Both the position numbers and the translations under genes were made by a program. From positions 1,381,501 to 1,445,500 of the forward strand of contig CM072345.1 of assembly GCA_036874045.1 (NCBI GenBank): a DNA stretch of 64,000 nucleotides. Reading direction: 5' to 3'. The stretch's first letter is position 1. The number at the start of each line of letters is the position of its first letter. Positions 1-12,000 of the stretch are shown here, piece after piece. Source of the DNA: Cymodocea nodosa (taxonomy: Eukaryota > Streptophyta > Magnoliopsida > Alismatales > Cymodoceaceae). The notes beneath the pieces are model-generated. The model worked only from the letters and a program-made list of their open reading frames with translations. It was not told the DNA's origin and made no database searches.

Positions 1-376
1 CTACGAGGGGAGTGGCCAATGTCCCCCTACGACGGTGCAGGATCGACGACCGACGAGGGATGTCGATGTAAGAAGCCTTGTCGCCGGTGGACTTGCCACG
101 GCCGTAGAGTGGGACAAGCGTCGTCTCGGAGAGCGTAGCTTTGCATACCGGGCACTGCCGTGGAGTGGTGCTCTCCAGCTCCAACCATTTGTACATGCAC
201 GGCCAGCAGTAGAGGTGGCCGCATAGAGTGACAACCGGGTCCACGGCGAATTCCAGGCATATGTTGCAGTCGAAGCAAGCGTTTGCCGACTGAACGGAGC
301 CTGCTCCACATTTTCTTGGTGATTCCTGGAAGCCCTCCGTCTCCGACATGGGCTGCTGTTCCAGGTGTGACTCCAT
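1..376 (-). CDS. RING-finger E3 ubiquitin ligase, RMA type (5' part, runs off the window)
   Basis: Read on the minus strand from an ATG at 376-374, one frame stays open to the window edge (125 codons). After a polar N-terminus of about 33 residues comes a complete C3HC4 RING: CNIC near residue 37, then [11 protein letters not shown] and CPVC near residue 77. WPC and the following KWL match RING membrane-anchor (RMA) ligases, which ubiquitinate proteins at the ER. The C-terminal membrane anchor expected for the family would lie beyond the left edge. The longer-looking frames on this strand give no domain. The start is chosen because the RING is in frame and an acceptor-like CCTTGCAG lies just upstream. 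The RING is directly visible; the RMA assignment rests on its spacing and flanking residues. Confidence 0.9.
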   Translation of the reverse strand, partial: MESHLEQQPMSETEGFQESPRKCGAGSVQSANACFDCNICLEFAVDPVVTLCGHLYCWPCMYKWLELESTTPRQCPVCKATLSETTLVPLYGRGKSTGDKASYIDIPRRSSILHRRRGTLATPLV

Positions 377-2710
377 CAATCAATCCTCTGCAAGGAAAAC
401 CAAAATCGGAGATTGGACACTGAAGACGGGGAGGAAAATAGAGCGGAAGCTGGTGCAGGCTATATTATTAGGGCATCTTTTAGGTGATTGAAATGAGGGC
501 ATGTGGACAACGTTAGAGTCCACTGTAAAATAACTAGTGGTTTTTAAAACAAATCGATTTAATTAGCAAAACTGCAAAAAAAGCACGAGTTTTTTTTGGG
601 GGAAACGAAGGAGGGGTGGGGGGACCAATTTAATTGTCTTCCTGTGGGCGGTTGGGCAAAGAATGCTGTCCAACAGTGAAATCAGCATCAACAGGTAAAC
701 TGGTTTGTGGCAGATGATGTCAGGAACAGACGGGCGATCGATCGACGACTATGCACACGCACCACATCCTTATCCATCAGAAGAGGAGGGCTGGAATTGG
801 ACCAGCTGCACCATTTACCCTCCTCTCAACCCCACAAGCTCACATGATATGAGAAAAGCTGCAAAAGGGTTAGATGCCCTATCCCAGTCATCACCTACCA
901 AGGACAAACGTCGTGCACTAGCAAAAGGGACTTCCCTAATGTTCGAATTTGTGAAGAAAATGTGAGAGGAAACACTACACCAGGAACGATATGGGAAAAA
1001 TTAACAAGACCTCTGGATCTAACCCACCCAATTGAACGTGCGTGACACATCTGATGAGAAGCCCAATCTGATGAACTAGAAAAATAAAAAACCGATGACA
1101 TAAAAAAAGGTAAAAGAAAATGCCGGTGAGGAAGCCTAGCAGTAGTATTTGGCAAGCTCCAGCTCATAAAGGACCCAGAATATTAATTATCTCAGGGAGA
1201 GATGTCAACAACGGCCAGTCGACGGAATCTGCTAAACCACCGAAGGACCAAAAGGGAAAAAAAACACAGCGTTTCAAAAAAAAAAAAAGGCGTTTCCGGG
1301 AGTCCGGAAAAGAGCAAAGATGATGTACGATCGACCGGTTGCGTGACCGTCATCAATCACACACCTTAAGCGAGAATTTCAAGAATAACTCAACCAAACT
1401 CTAAAGAAATTAACCAAAATTACAAGAATTCACGTTCTTCACTGGTGTTCTAGGCCCTTTAACCAAACTTTGCATCAATTCCAAACAAAAGAAACATGCT
1501 TCAATCTCTCTCGCGGGTAAAAGAAGTAACCCATAAGTCAAACAATAAAGTTAGCAAAAAAAAATTAAAGAACAATCATGGAACAGAGAAGTTCTTGTTT
1601 TAATCATACAACAAGTTAACGACCGTGCCAAAGAAGAATTGCCGTAAAATTAAACCAAATTTTCTGAAACAAAAATCTTTGAAATTTTAATAAAAGATGA
1701 CCTCTCGCGGAGAGGAGTCGGTCAACAAGAAGCCGCACCGCCAGCGGCCAACCACCGCCCCCTTCGTAAGGGGAATCTAGGGGCGACGCAACCGGGAAAA
1801 GTCCCAAGGACCATTAGACGGAAGGTACGGCGAAAAAATAAACAAAAAGGGATCGATTTGTTTCTCCTCAAACTCTGTCACCAGTATCTAAATCACGATG
1901 CCACTGAAGGGGGGAAAGAATATCGAAAACCTATTTTTAAAGTAAAGAAAGGAATTGCGAAGATAAGACGCACCATGTGCGTCAGACGAAGACAATGATG
2001 ACGATCGATAGACTACAAAAGTGGAAAATGGATTTACTTCGTAGAAGGGAACAGCGATGTTGAACACAAACAGTAGTGATAACCAATCCAGTAATTACCC
2101 AGAAGATTCGGGGAAAAAATAGGCAACATAAGCACAAATCGATAAGTTCTGTAATTCTAGAAGACGAAGGGTTCCTACGGTTACCGATGAAACTGGACAA
2201 AACCATCGAGAAATGACCAGAAACATCTCATCCCAACGAAAAGAAAAGGGAAAACGCAAGTTCCAAAATATTAGGACCGATCTTATTTCCATCCATGTCA
2301 TGTTTTCGTCCCCAGAACGCAAAGGAATGAATAAAAAGACTTCTACAGGCTTTTGACATAAAAAATTTCGGAAATCCAACATCCGCCGTACGAAAAACGG
2401 ACTCATGACTGAAGGATCAATTCAAAAACCTAATCACCAAGAAAACCAAACCAGAAATCAAAAAAGTCCTTCCAGTCTATTCCACTACGAGCAAAGATGA
2501 TGATGGAGAAGGGAAAGGAAGAAGCACAGGTTCCGCGCCTACCGATAGGATATTCAAGGCTCCGGCGGCAACAGCAGGGAGACGAGAGGCGCGAAGGAAG
2601 GAAGGCGATGGCGTGGCAGGAACGAAGGAGGAGGAGACGAGCGGAGCAGCAGGAAAGGAGAGGGGGGAGAAGGATGCGACCGGGTTGGAATAAACCCATT
2701 GCAGTTTTCA
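377..2710 (-). other. Probable 5' leader and leader intron of the RING gene
   Basis: No coding region is supported here on either strand. On the minus strand a pyrimidine run ending in CCTTGCAG (acceptor at 389-388) sits 12 bases before the RING ATG, suggesting an intron in the 5' UTR. The CT-rich stretch at 2690-2430 on that strand, directly downstream of a TATA-like box, looks like the first non-coding exon. The donor is uncertain; a GGTAAC on the minus strand near 2180 is one candidate. Leader introns are common in plant ubiquitin-ligase genes. Alternative: an unrelated promoter and a much shorter leader. Confidence 0.45.
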
Positions 2711-2723
2711 ATATATATTTATA
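2711..2723 (-). promoter_or_regulatory. TATA box, probably of the RING gene
   Basis: The minus strand reads TATAAATATATAT, followed about 30-40 bases downstream by a GC- and CT-rich stretch typical of a plant transcription start and leader. Its link to the RING gene 2.3 kb away depends on the inferred leader intron. Confidence 0.4.
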
Positions 2724-4692
2724 ATGGTGTGATTATTATCTCGAAAAAATATTATGGATATATTAGAAAAAAAAAAAAAAAAAAAACTAGAAGAAGAAGA
2801 ATAAGAATAATTTTAAAAAAAAGATGGATAATTGGATATTGATTTCTTCTTCTTGGAAAAAATGTACATAATGTATGAAAAGATCGAGTTAATCAAATTT
2901 CAAACTCAGATAAAATTCAAAAAATAAGCACTGCTGTTGAGAAGAAAGTTGAAAATGCTACGTCTTGGTGAATTAAAAGTTAAAAAATACTACTAAAATT
3001 TTAAAAAAAAAACTGTAACAGAAATTTGGAATTTTCGGAAGGGTGGGATTGCAAAATCTCATCTTTGGCCTTATCATTCGATCTCAAAAACCACGGTTTA
3101 TCTTTGAATGAATCAGTTGGACCCATCAATGAACGAAAATAATTTCATTCCCTTATAAATTGTCACAGTTTGTGGTTGGTGTTTCCCTCCCTCCTTTTGT
3201 TTTCTTTTGCAAAAATTGAAACCCATCGATTTCCGGGAAAAAAGAGAGATCTTTTTTAAAATTAATGGGCCAGATGTATGCATAAACAGAGTACAATTTA
3301 ATAATAATAGACAATTGCTGAAAGTTCAATTTAAAATTAATTTCCGGAGACTTTTTTTAAAAAAATATTAATAATATCAAAAAATCGAGAAGATATAATG
3401 ATAGATTTCATGAGATTCATTTTAAAAACTTTATATTCTTAAAAAAAATAATTTATTTTTTCAAAGAATTTATTTATAATATTGTCTAGAAAAATAAGTA
3501 GAAATCTTATTTAACTGATCTTTTTTTCTTTTTTTTTTAAGATTTAGAAGGAAGCTTGGATTCATTTATAACTATATTCTACAAATTGAATTCGACTGAT
3601 TTAAGGAATACAATCGTACGATACGTTAAGTTCAAATTTTATTTCTTTTTTATGGTTGTAAAACTTTTAACGAATACAATACCTCACATGAACTTTTTAT
3701 ATTTTATATGTCTACGAGTGGTTTATATCGTAGGCCTACTTTAATATTTTGTCAAAGTTTAATTCAAAATTAATTTACAATAAATTCAAGTTCTACGTTC
3801 ATGACATAAATATAAATTCTATTTTTTCCTAACCACCCGAGACTTTTAGTAAATACAGTCTCGTCTGTATCATTGTTGGTCAATAAATATTAAATTCTTT
3901 TTTCTGATGGATGGTATACGTTCTAACTTCCTGTTGACTTATTTAAAATTAAGTACGTTAAATTTCTTTCTTTTATAATGGCAAAACTTGCGTACTTTTT
4001 TAAATCGGAAATTTTATTGGCTAGATTTTTATCAAATGATACGTCATTTATAACATTGTGGGGGACCGTAATTGGTACGCGCCAATTTATAATGGAAGGT
4101 TATATGCATAAGCTGATATATATATCTAATTACAATGGTAAGTTATATATGATATTAGTATTCCACTATACTTAGTATTAATAAAAAAAATAACAATAAC
4201 ATTATGAAAAAGCCGTGATATTTACTTTGAGTCAATACGTAACTTCAAAATTCTCGGTATGATCAAATTCTATATCATATGCGGATCTCTTTGGAAAACC
4301 ATATTATTTTCTTCTCTATGTCACACATTCACAAACCAACCTTTGTGGCGGCACCGGACAAGAGGACTTGATGGATCACCAGACGACGATCTACAAACCA
4401 GAAGGCAGATCTGGTTTGGTTCGACGTGTTTACACATCCTTAATATCTTTCTGATGATTTTGTGCTTATCAATGCAAACTAAAATCCAAATGATGCGAAA
4501 ACAGAAAATACTTAACAGCAAGAGAAGGAAAATTCATGTGTTGCAAGTACGATATGTTTCTTCGTTGTTTACTAACTTCTTGCCTTTAGCATGATTAAAT
4601 GCTCGTTATCTGTCTGTGGTTAAGCCTGCTGGGACTTATTTCACAATACCTACTTAATTAATCTTGTCATTTTGCTCCTTGCAGTGTTTTTA
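2724..4692. other. AT-rich intergenic stretch
   Basis: Low-complexity AT-rich sequence with an A run at about 2769-2786. Short open frames occur (for example 4259-4594) but show no domain, plausible splice signals or biased composition, and I do not treat them as genes. Confidence 0.6.
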
Positions 4693-6184
4693 ATGGCTAC
4701 TCGCAGTACTGATATGCCCCATCGGTTAACGAACAAGATGTTAACCCATATCATCTATTCACCTACTTGATTAATCTAGCCATGCCATTTTGTTGGCAAT
4801 TAGTGCCAACCATAAACTCGGTTTTATATATGGAACTTTAGAAGTCCTAAATAGCCAAAAGTTCCCTACAGAATATGCCCAATGGGTAAGGTGTAACAAT
4901 ATGGTTATGTCCTATTCTATAACCCTATTGAGCTTGAGATCTTTAGAATCAGCTTCTACCGTACAACCGTGCATGACATTTGGAATGATCTGAGGAAAAT
5001 GTACTAACATAAGAGCATTGCTAGAATCTATCAAAGTATAAGAGAGATTGCTAATTTGAAAAACTAGGACTGTAACAACCTATTTTGGACAACTTAGATG
5101 CTTGTGGGATGAACTCAGCGTCTATACCATCATTGATAGCTGTATTAATAGAATCGACTACCCCGTTTTAAGGACCAATGTAGAAAGGGAACATCATGAC
5201 CAACTTGTCCAATTTTTAATGGGTTTGAGAGACTCCCACAACACAATAAAGAAGTTAAATTTTGGCCACCCTTTCTTTGTCGAGCATGAACCAAGCCTAC
5301 ATCACTGTCTTATAAGAAGAAAAGCAAAAGAGAACTATGTATAGGAAATACTAATGCAAATTTCGCCCTTGCTACCAGGAAAATGAAGAATTATGTTGAT
5401 AAGGGCTCCAACTCAAACAAGAAAACTAACTTACATTGAACCAATTGCAGAAAGGCTTGGACATACCAAGGAAAAGTATTATTGGCTCATAGGATTCCCA
5501 CCAGATGACAAGTTACACAACAAAAATATCAACAATAGTAACAAAACTGAAAGAGTGGCTAATAAATATAGAATTGTGGGGGCAAGAAGAGGCCATACAA
5601 AGTTTGAATTAGTTAAGGTCTGAATAGTTTGTCAAGTTGATTAGCATTCTAGATGACAGTAGAAATGTATGACTCTTCTAATGCTTGCAATTCTTGGATA
5701 ATTGACAATGGTGCTACCGACCACATTTCACCAGGAACAAATTGCATGAAATCTCTTAACAACTTGAATAATAGTATGTTTATCAAACTCCCAAATCATC
5801 AAAGAATTCCTGTCAATAGAATAAGAATTGTAAAACTCAATGAAAATCTAAAACTGCAAAATGTACTTCATGTTCCTAACTTCAAGGTTAACTTAATGTC
5901 AATAGCTATAATCACCAATGATTTAAATTGTTAAATTGCTTTCTTTCCTGATTGGTGTGTTTTATAGGACCTATTAATCAAGATGGTGATTGGAGTACCT
6001 AAACAAATAGGGGACTTTTACATCTTGAAGTTGGAAGTAATACAATCAGGCTAAGTGTAATTTTTCTTCTATTATTGATAGAAATGTTAGAGATCATAGA
6101 CTAGGACACCTTTCACATAAAAGACCAAACTCCTAAGTAATTACTTAATTTTAAATTAGATAATATTGATCTATGTGAGGCTTG
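4693..6184 (+). pseudogene. Decayed Ty1/copia gag-protease-pre-integrase fragment
   Basis: From an ATG at 4693 the pieces of a copia polyprotein appear in order across several frames. They are a gag N-terminus with NEQDVNPYHLFT and then ISANHKLGFIYGTLE; QWVRCNNMVMSY; a gag core ending QFLMGLRDSHN; a degenerate zinc-knuckle tail LGHTKEKYYWLIGFPPDDK; a protease with WIIDNGATDHIS (usual form DTGA or DSGA, so the catalytic motif is altered to DNGA); and a pre-integrase stretch DHRLGHLSHKR. Many stops and frameshifts separate them. The homology stops at 6184, where a copia LTR starts, so the rest was displaced or lost. This is the oldest recognisable layer of the nest. Confidence 0.8.
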
Positions 6185-6978
6185 TGTTGAATATTATATT
6201 TTAATGATATGTGTAAAAACATTAATAATCATATTTAATTAATTAATTTTGTTATTTGAGAAAGTAAATTAAGAACATCGATTAATATAAAAAAAAGTTT
6301 AAAATTATATACTTACCTATAATGGATTTCTAATTATGCTAAGTTACATAACTTGTCACTAAGTTATACTAACTTTGTGTACAACTTGTCATTAAGTTAA
6401 TATGTATTTTTATAGTATTAAACATAATATATTTTAATTTTACATATTTGTATCATGTAAAGTGCATGGTAACAACTCATTGAATTAGCATCTTTTTAGT
6501 TAAAAATGTTATGTGAGAACTCGTTGAGTTAGCAAATAAAATGTTAAATTACATATCTGAACTCGTTAAGTTAGCATTATGCATGTGTTGAAATGTAAGT
6601 TTACAAATGTTATACTGTATCACGTGAGTTGCACATGTTTAACTCATTAAGTTAACATAACTACATGCGTTGAGTTGCTTAATTAAATACTAAGGCAACA
6701 CGTTAGGTTGACATTATAAACTTATAAAGTTATAATTTTTGCTCGTGATAAAATTATTTATTGATTAAACATTCAATATAAGTTTGTTGGTTAACCCAAT
6801 AATCAACAAATTTACTTTGTTGGTTATCACATTTTTAAATGAATATATCACATGTATGTCACATGCTAAACTCGTTAAGTTACAAGTTTAGTTGGTATTA
6901 ACATAACATCTTGTTATTTCACTTGATGAAAAATTTTGGATGAGAAAGTTTATTTTGTAAGAAATTTTTCAAATGATT
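6185..6978 (+). mobile_element. Old SIRE-like copia LTR, left fragment
   Basis: Begins TGTTGAATATTATATTTTAATG and aligns along its length with the LTR of the copia element at 31737 (TGTTGAGTATTTTTGTTTTGATG). It includes the repeated AACTCGTTAAGTTA motifs and the final stretch around GAAATTTTTCA. Element A interrupts it at 6978. The continuation is at 48439, where the same LTR alignment resumes. It is clearly more diverged from the intact copia LTRs than they are from each other, so this is an older insertion. Confidence 0.75.
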
Positions 6979-8923
6979 TGTTTAGAATGAAAAAGTACAT
7001 AATATTAACGATTAAATGATGGTTAATTACATAATATTTAGTTTATCATATGAGAATTAAGCCATTATGTTATAATTGCACTATTATATACTTTAATGAA
7101 AGAATTTACATAATTTCAGGGAATTAATATTAATTTAGTATATTTCTGAACTGTCGGTAAGTTGCTGGTTTTTAATTCTTAAGTATCCAAATTATTTGTT
7201 ATTTCAGAGAGTTATATTGCAGGTACACAGTAACAACTCGTTGAGTTAGTGAGTGAAAACTATAAGTTATATATCTGAACTCATTAAGTTAGAATGATGC
7301 ACATGTTGAATTTAAATGTTTTAGTATATCACGTGAGATGCACATGTTTAACTCGTTAAGTTAGCATAATTGTACACGTTTAGTTACATGAATACACACT
7401 AAGGTAACACGTTATGTTAGCAGCTTATTTTTTTATTGCATGTATTTTATAGTTAAATCAATGAAGTAAGTCCATTGAGTTATCTGTAACTCCACGGACC
7501 ATATATTTTCTAATATGCCACTGTAGCAGTTGCAAAAACAAGACATTTGAAGGAAGACCACGATTACACATATCACATAGGAATTCACTTGTGGAATGAA
7601 GAAGAAATCACCATCGTTGATATGAATGAAGGAAATCTAACCGATCAATTAAGCGGAAGTAGTTACTACTGTAAGAAATATAAAAGACGTAGAAAAAAAT
7701 GTGTAAAAAGTGTGTTAGAGAACCACGCTAACTACAGGCAACATCGGAAGTTCCCTAAAGCTCCACACTAACACCAATACCAACACCACCATCACCATCA
7801 CCAACCATTAGAGGTCTGTGAGGATACTTGCCTAATGTCGGGTCGATTCTGAGCCAAACACAGTGTTTGACAACTACTGTGATGAATGATCGCGTCACGA
7901 CAAGAGAAGCTATTTTCACCAAGCACCGGTTCATATCTCAAGAGATTGTAAAGCTTCTAGCCTTGGTTTCGGGTTGATGCTAGTATGTTGAGGAGGAGAT
8001 CATCTTGCAATTCTAGACTCGCAATTCTATAGGGAGAGGAGGTAAAATTGTAAGTGATTTAGTTTTTAGTGGTGTAATCGCGTCGCATGTAGTAACAAAA
8101 GTTTTTACTATCGATAGAGATTTTTTTTACAATTCACCTTTCATTCATCTTCAGGAACACATTAAAAACAAAAACACCAAAAACAACTACTTATTTGTGT
8201 TTACAGTTTGTATGTAAGTGTTGTATTGTTTGTTTTGTATTATGATTAATGTTATCATTGTTAGTATTGTGAATGTTTTATGTTTGTTTGATTCAGAAAA
8301 TAGAAAATAGTATTACAGTTTATTGAAATCGATTTGTTCTAGATACTTAAAGATTTTAATGGTTATTATTTGAAATATTTGAATGTTAGTGTTGCTTAAT
8401 GATAAATCTAATATTCAATAGCATTAAAGAGCTTAATTGTTGTTATTTACAATCTATGGAACCGCCCAATGGTTGGCTGAATTCCTCTGTAAATAGCAGT
8501 ATTAAACTGAAAAGATAGGCTCGTGGAGTTAACTTAAGTCCACAAGATTAGTCTGTTGAGTTAGTCATAACTCCACGAACTAGTCCGTTGTGTTAACTGT
8601 AACTCAACGAAGTGATTATTGAACACATTAAGTTTTATAATATAAAAAAAAAATGGAACAGTACACAATTCTTACTCAATTCTCTATGAGATCGACTTGT
8701 ACTTGCATACAAATACAATATACACTGTGCACTTGCAGTTAAAATACAAATTAGAATTAATATCTAATTTGTATGAAAGGTTATTTGTTTACTTCTAAAA
8801 AGAAATTATTGATATAAGCATAAAGACAAATTAACCAAGTTAAAAACAGAAGTTAACAAAAACAAGTTTTCTGGCATTCTTGCTAGGGATTAGTTGTCTG
8901 ATCTAACCTTTCACAACCAAACA
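6979..8923 (+). repeat. 5' LTR of element A
   Basis: Starts TGTTTAGAATGAAAAAG and ends CAACCAAACA, with TG...CA termini. U3 contains several AACTCGTTAAGTTA-type motifs and an inverted-repeat cassette at 7440-7495. A TATA box, TATAAAAG, lies at 7679-7686. A second cassette lies near the 3' end (8518-8612). A decayed primer-site-like sequence at about 8872-8890 lies inside the LTR, just before its end. The open frame 7547-7771 is LTR sequence also present in the 3' LTR and is not treated as a gene. Confidence 0.88.
7679..7686 (+). promoter_or_regulatory. LTR TATA box
   Basis: TATAAAAG lies downstream of the U3 hairpin cassette. The equivalent AATATAAAAG occurs in the solo LTR (near 19806) and in the LTRs of B, so it is a family feature and the likely element promoter. 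Confidence 0.6.
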
Positions 8924-8930
8924 AGTTTTC

Positions 8931-8950
8931 TAGCACCATTGTTGGGGAAT
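8931..8950 (+). other. Primer-binding site of element A (tRNA-Asp type)
   Basis: TAGCACCATTGTTGGGGAAT starts seven bases after the LTR end. It is a mutated form of TGGCGCCGTTGCCGGGGAT, the complement of the tRNA-Asp 3' end that Athila and Tat elements use. Known biology: this is where minus-strand DNA synthesis starts. Confidence 0.75.
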
Positions 8951-9003
8951 TGAGAACCTAAGCAACTGTAAGTGCTGTTTTGTTTTAATAGCAAAAGTGT
9001 TGT

Positions 9004-12000
9004 GTGTTTTCTTCTATGGAGAATATGGCATATGCTCAAAGATTTCTAAAACCTGTAGTTAGCATATGTAAATTCTATAATTTGGAAGGTCATGACATTT
9101 CTAATTGTTTGAAACTGAAACAATTGCAGATGGTTAGATTACATGAACAACAAATAAATTATCTTCACTATAATAGATTTGAGTATGAGAATCCTATGGT
9201 TTACTCAACTAATGGTCAGCTTATAATGTGTAATATGTTGAGAAATCAAGAAGTTTGGAATAGGTATGACAGACTGGAGCGTAGCATAGAGCAAAACATG
9301 GACAAACTGGAACAATTTATGTGTCAGCAATAAGAAGTCAACCAATTAAACTATAAGGAGGCATATTAAGAACCAAAAATTGATATCATTTACGAAACTG
9401 AAAAAATCATAATGAAAATTGATCAAAAATTGAATACAATGAGATTAGATGATCTGGAAAGAAAACTAAAAGTATTGGATGAATATACAATGAAATTACA
9501 AGTAATGCAATAGAACAACACAAATGCAAATTATAATGTTATAAATTTGCATAATTTGCAAGACATACAAACAAAAGAGAATACCAATGCAAGAGAATTT
9601 AAAGAGTGTAATTTAAGACTAAAAACTGTTGAACATCATAATCACGAAAATGATATATAAGAACATCAAGAAAGTAATGAAAATCGGGAAAATGTATGTA
9701 TAACATTAAGATCTGGAATTGATATACCATCAAGAATTCAAAACGACAATAATATGAAGGTGGATAAGAACAAAAACCAAAAAGATAATGAAAATGTAAT
9801 ATCTGAAAATATAGAAATCAATGAAGAAAAATCTATATCTGCAAATGAGACTAAAAATGATCAAACAAATCAAATGTAAGAAAAACAATTTTTTCAATCA
9901 CAATTATTAGCACCCTATCCTAAAAGGTTACAATAAACATTTCCTGAAAAATAAGAAAAAATTAGAGAAATTTTTGAAAAAGTACAAGTTAACATCCTTT
10001 TGTTAGATTTATTACAGAAAATGCCACATTATGCTAAATTTCTTAAGGATTGGTGTACTAAGAAAAGAGAGCGAAAAATTTTAAGGAAAGTTTTTTTAGC
10101 TGAGCAAAGTAGTTCCCTATTTCTGCCACAAATTCCTAAAACGTTATTTGATCTTGGAATCTTGGTTATATCATGCACCATAGGAAATACCATTCTAGAA
10201 AGAACCTTAATAGACTTAAGTGTAGGTATAAATGTTATGCCAAGTGATATATTTGCATCTTTAGGATTAGAAGGCTTAATCCCTACTAGGATTGTTATTC
10301 AATTAGCTGATAGAAGTATAAGATATCCTAGAGGAAAAATAGAGGATGTCTTAATTAAAATCAAAAACTTCATATATTCTATTGATATTGTAATTTTGGA
10401 TTCCCAACAAATTAAGCATAAAAATAATGATACATCTTTAATTTTGGGAATACCATTTTTAGCAACATCAGGGGTTGTTATAAATTGTAAAACTAGAGTA
10501 ATGAAGTTAGCATATGGTAATGAGGATACTCAACTAAATATTTTCAAACCAGAAAAGTTTGAGTTAGAAATGTCCTTACATACCATAGATATTTTATAGG
10601 ATGAAGGAGATATGCTAGATGATGTGACTCAAGAAGAGTTAAATAGGCAACTCAATTATGAAACTTTAGAAGAAAGTGAAAGCATAAATATAGAAGGAGA
10701 TTAGGAAGAAAATAATTTAGAAAATGATGATGTTCAATTAGGAGCTCTAGCTTTTGATGGGCAACAATTAGAATTAAAACATTTACCTCTTGAATTAACC
10801 TATATATTTCTGGAAGAAAAATGAACATGTCTAATCATTATTGCTTCAGATTTAAAAGAGGATCAAATTGCTAAATTAAAAGATGTAGTCAAAACTTATA
10901 AAGAAGTAATAGGATGGACTATGACTGATATAAAAGGGTTAAGTGCAACTTTATGTTGTCACCACATATATTTAGAAGAGAATGCTAAACCTATTAGAAT
11001 TCCTAAGAGGAGATTAAATCCAAACCTTAAAGTAGTCAGGGAGGAAATAGTTAAATGGTTAGATAATGACATAATTTATCCGATTTCTGATAGCTCATGG
11101 GTTAGCCCAATCCATGTAGTTCCCAAGAAATCAGGATTAACAGTTATTAGGAATGAAAGTCAAGACTTGATACCTACTAGAATTCAATCAGGTTGGAGAG
11201 TGTGTATAGACTATAGAAAGATGAATGTAGTGACTAGGAAATATCATTTTCCCTTACCTTTCATAGATCAAATGCTAGAAAAATTAGCAGGGCAAGAATA
11301 TTTTTGTTTCCTAGATAGGTATTCAGGATATAACCAAATCCCAGTAGCATTAGAGGATCAAGAGAAAACAACTTTCACTTGTTCTAATAGAACTTATGCA
11401 TTTAAGAGAATGTCATTCGGACTATGCAATGCACCAGCCACCTTTCAAAGGTGTATGCAAGGCATATTCACTAGAATGATTGAAGATTTTTTAGAAATAT
11501 TTATGGATGATTTTACTATTTATGGAACTTCATATGAAGTGTGTTTAAACAATTTAGACCAAGTATTAAAACGTTGTGTGAAAAAAATTCTGGTTCTGAA
11601 TTAGGAAAAATGTCACTTCATGGTTAAATAAGGAATAGTCTTAGGACATGTTTCAAAGAAATGGTTGGAAGTAGATAAAGCTAAAATAGAAGTAATTTCT
11701 AATCTACTAGAACCTAAATCAGTAAAAGATATTAGATCATTTCTAGGACATGCTAGATTTTATAGAAGATTTATTAAAGATTTTAGCAAAATAGCTAGAC
11801 CTTTAACTAATCTATTAAAAGATGTCCCATTCAATTTTGATAAAAATTGCAAAGAAGCATTTTTCAAGCTTAAAACTAGCTTAATTTCAACTCCTATAAT
11901 TCAAGCACCTGATTGGAGCCATCCATTTGAATTAATGTGTGATGCATTTGATTTTACTGTAGGAGCAGTGTTGGGACAGAAGATAGAAAAATCTCCTAGA

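Noticed and set aside
27-383. 118-codon minus-strand frame at the left edge, and 102-codon frame 1-309
   Set aside because: Both are out of frame with the RING domain that lies in the remaining minus-strand frame.
7547-7771. 74-codon frame in the 5' LTR, repeated in the 3' LTR (44777-45052)
   Set aside because: Similarity is expected because the two LTRs are copies; the frame is broken in the other LTRs of the family and overlaps the TATA box.
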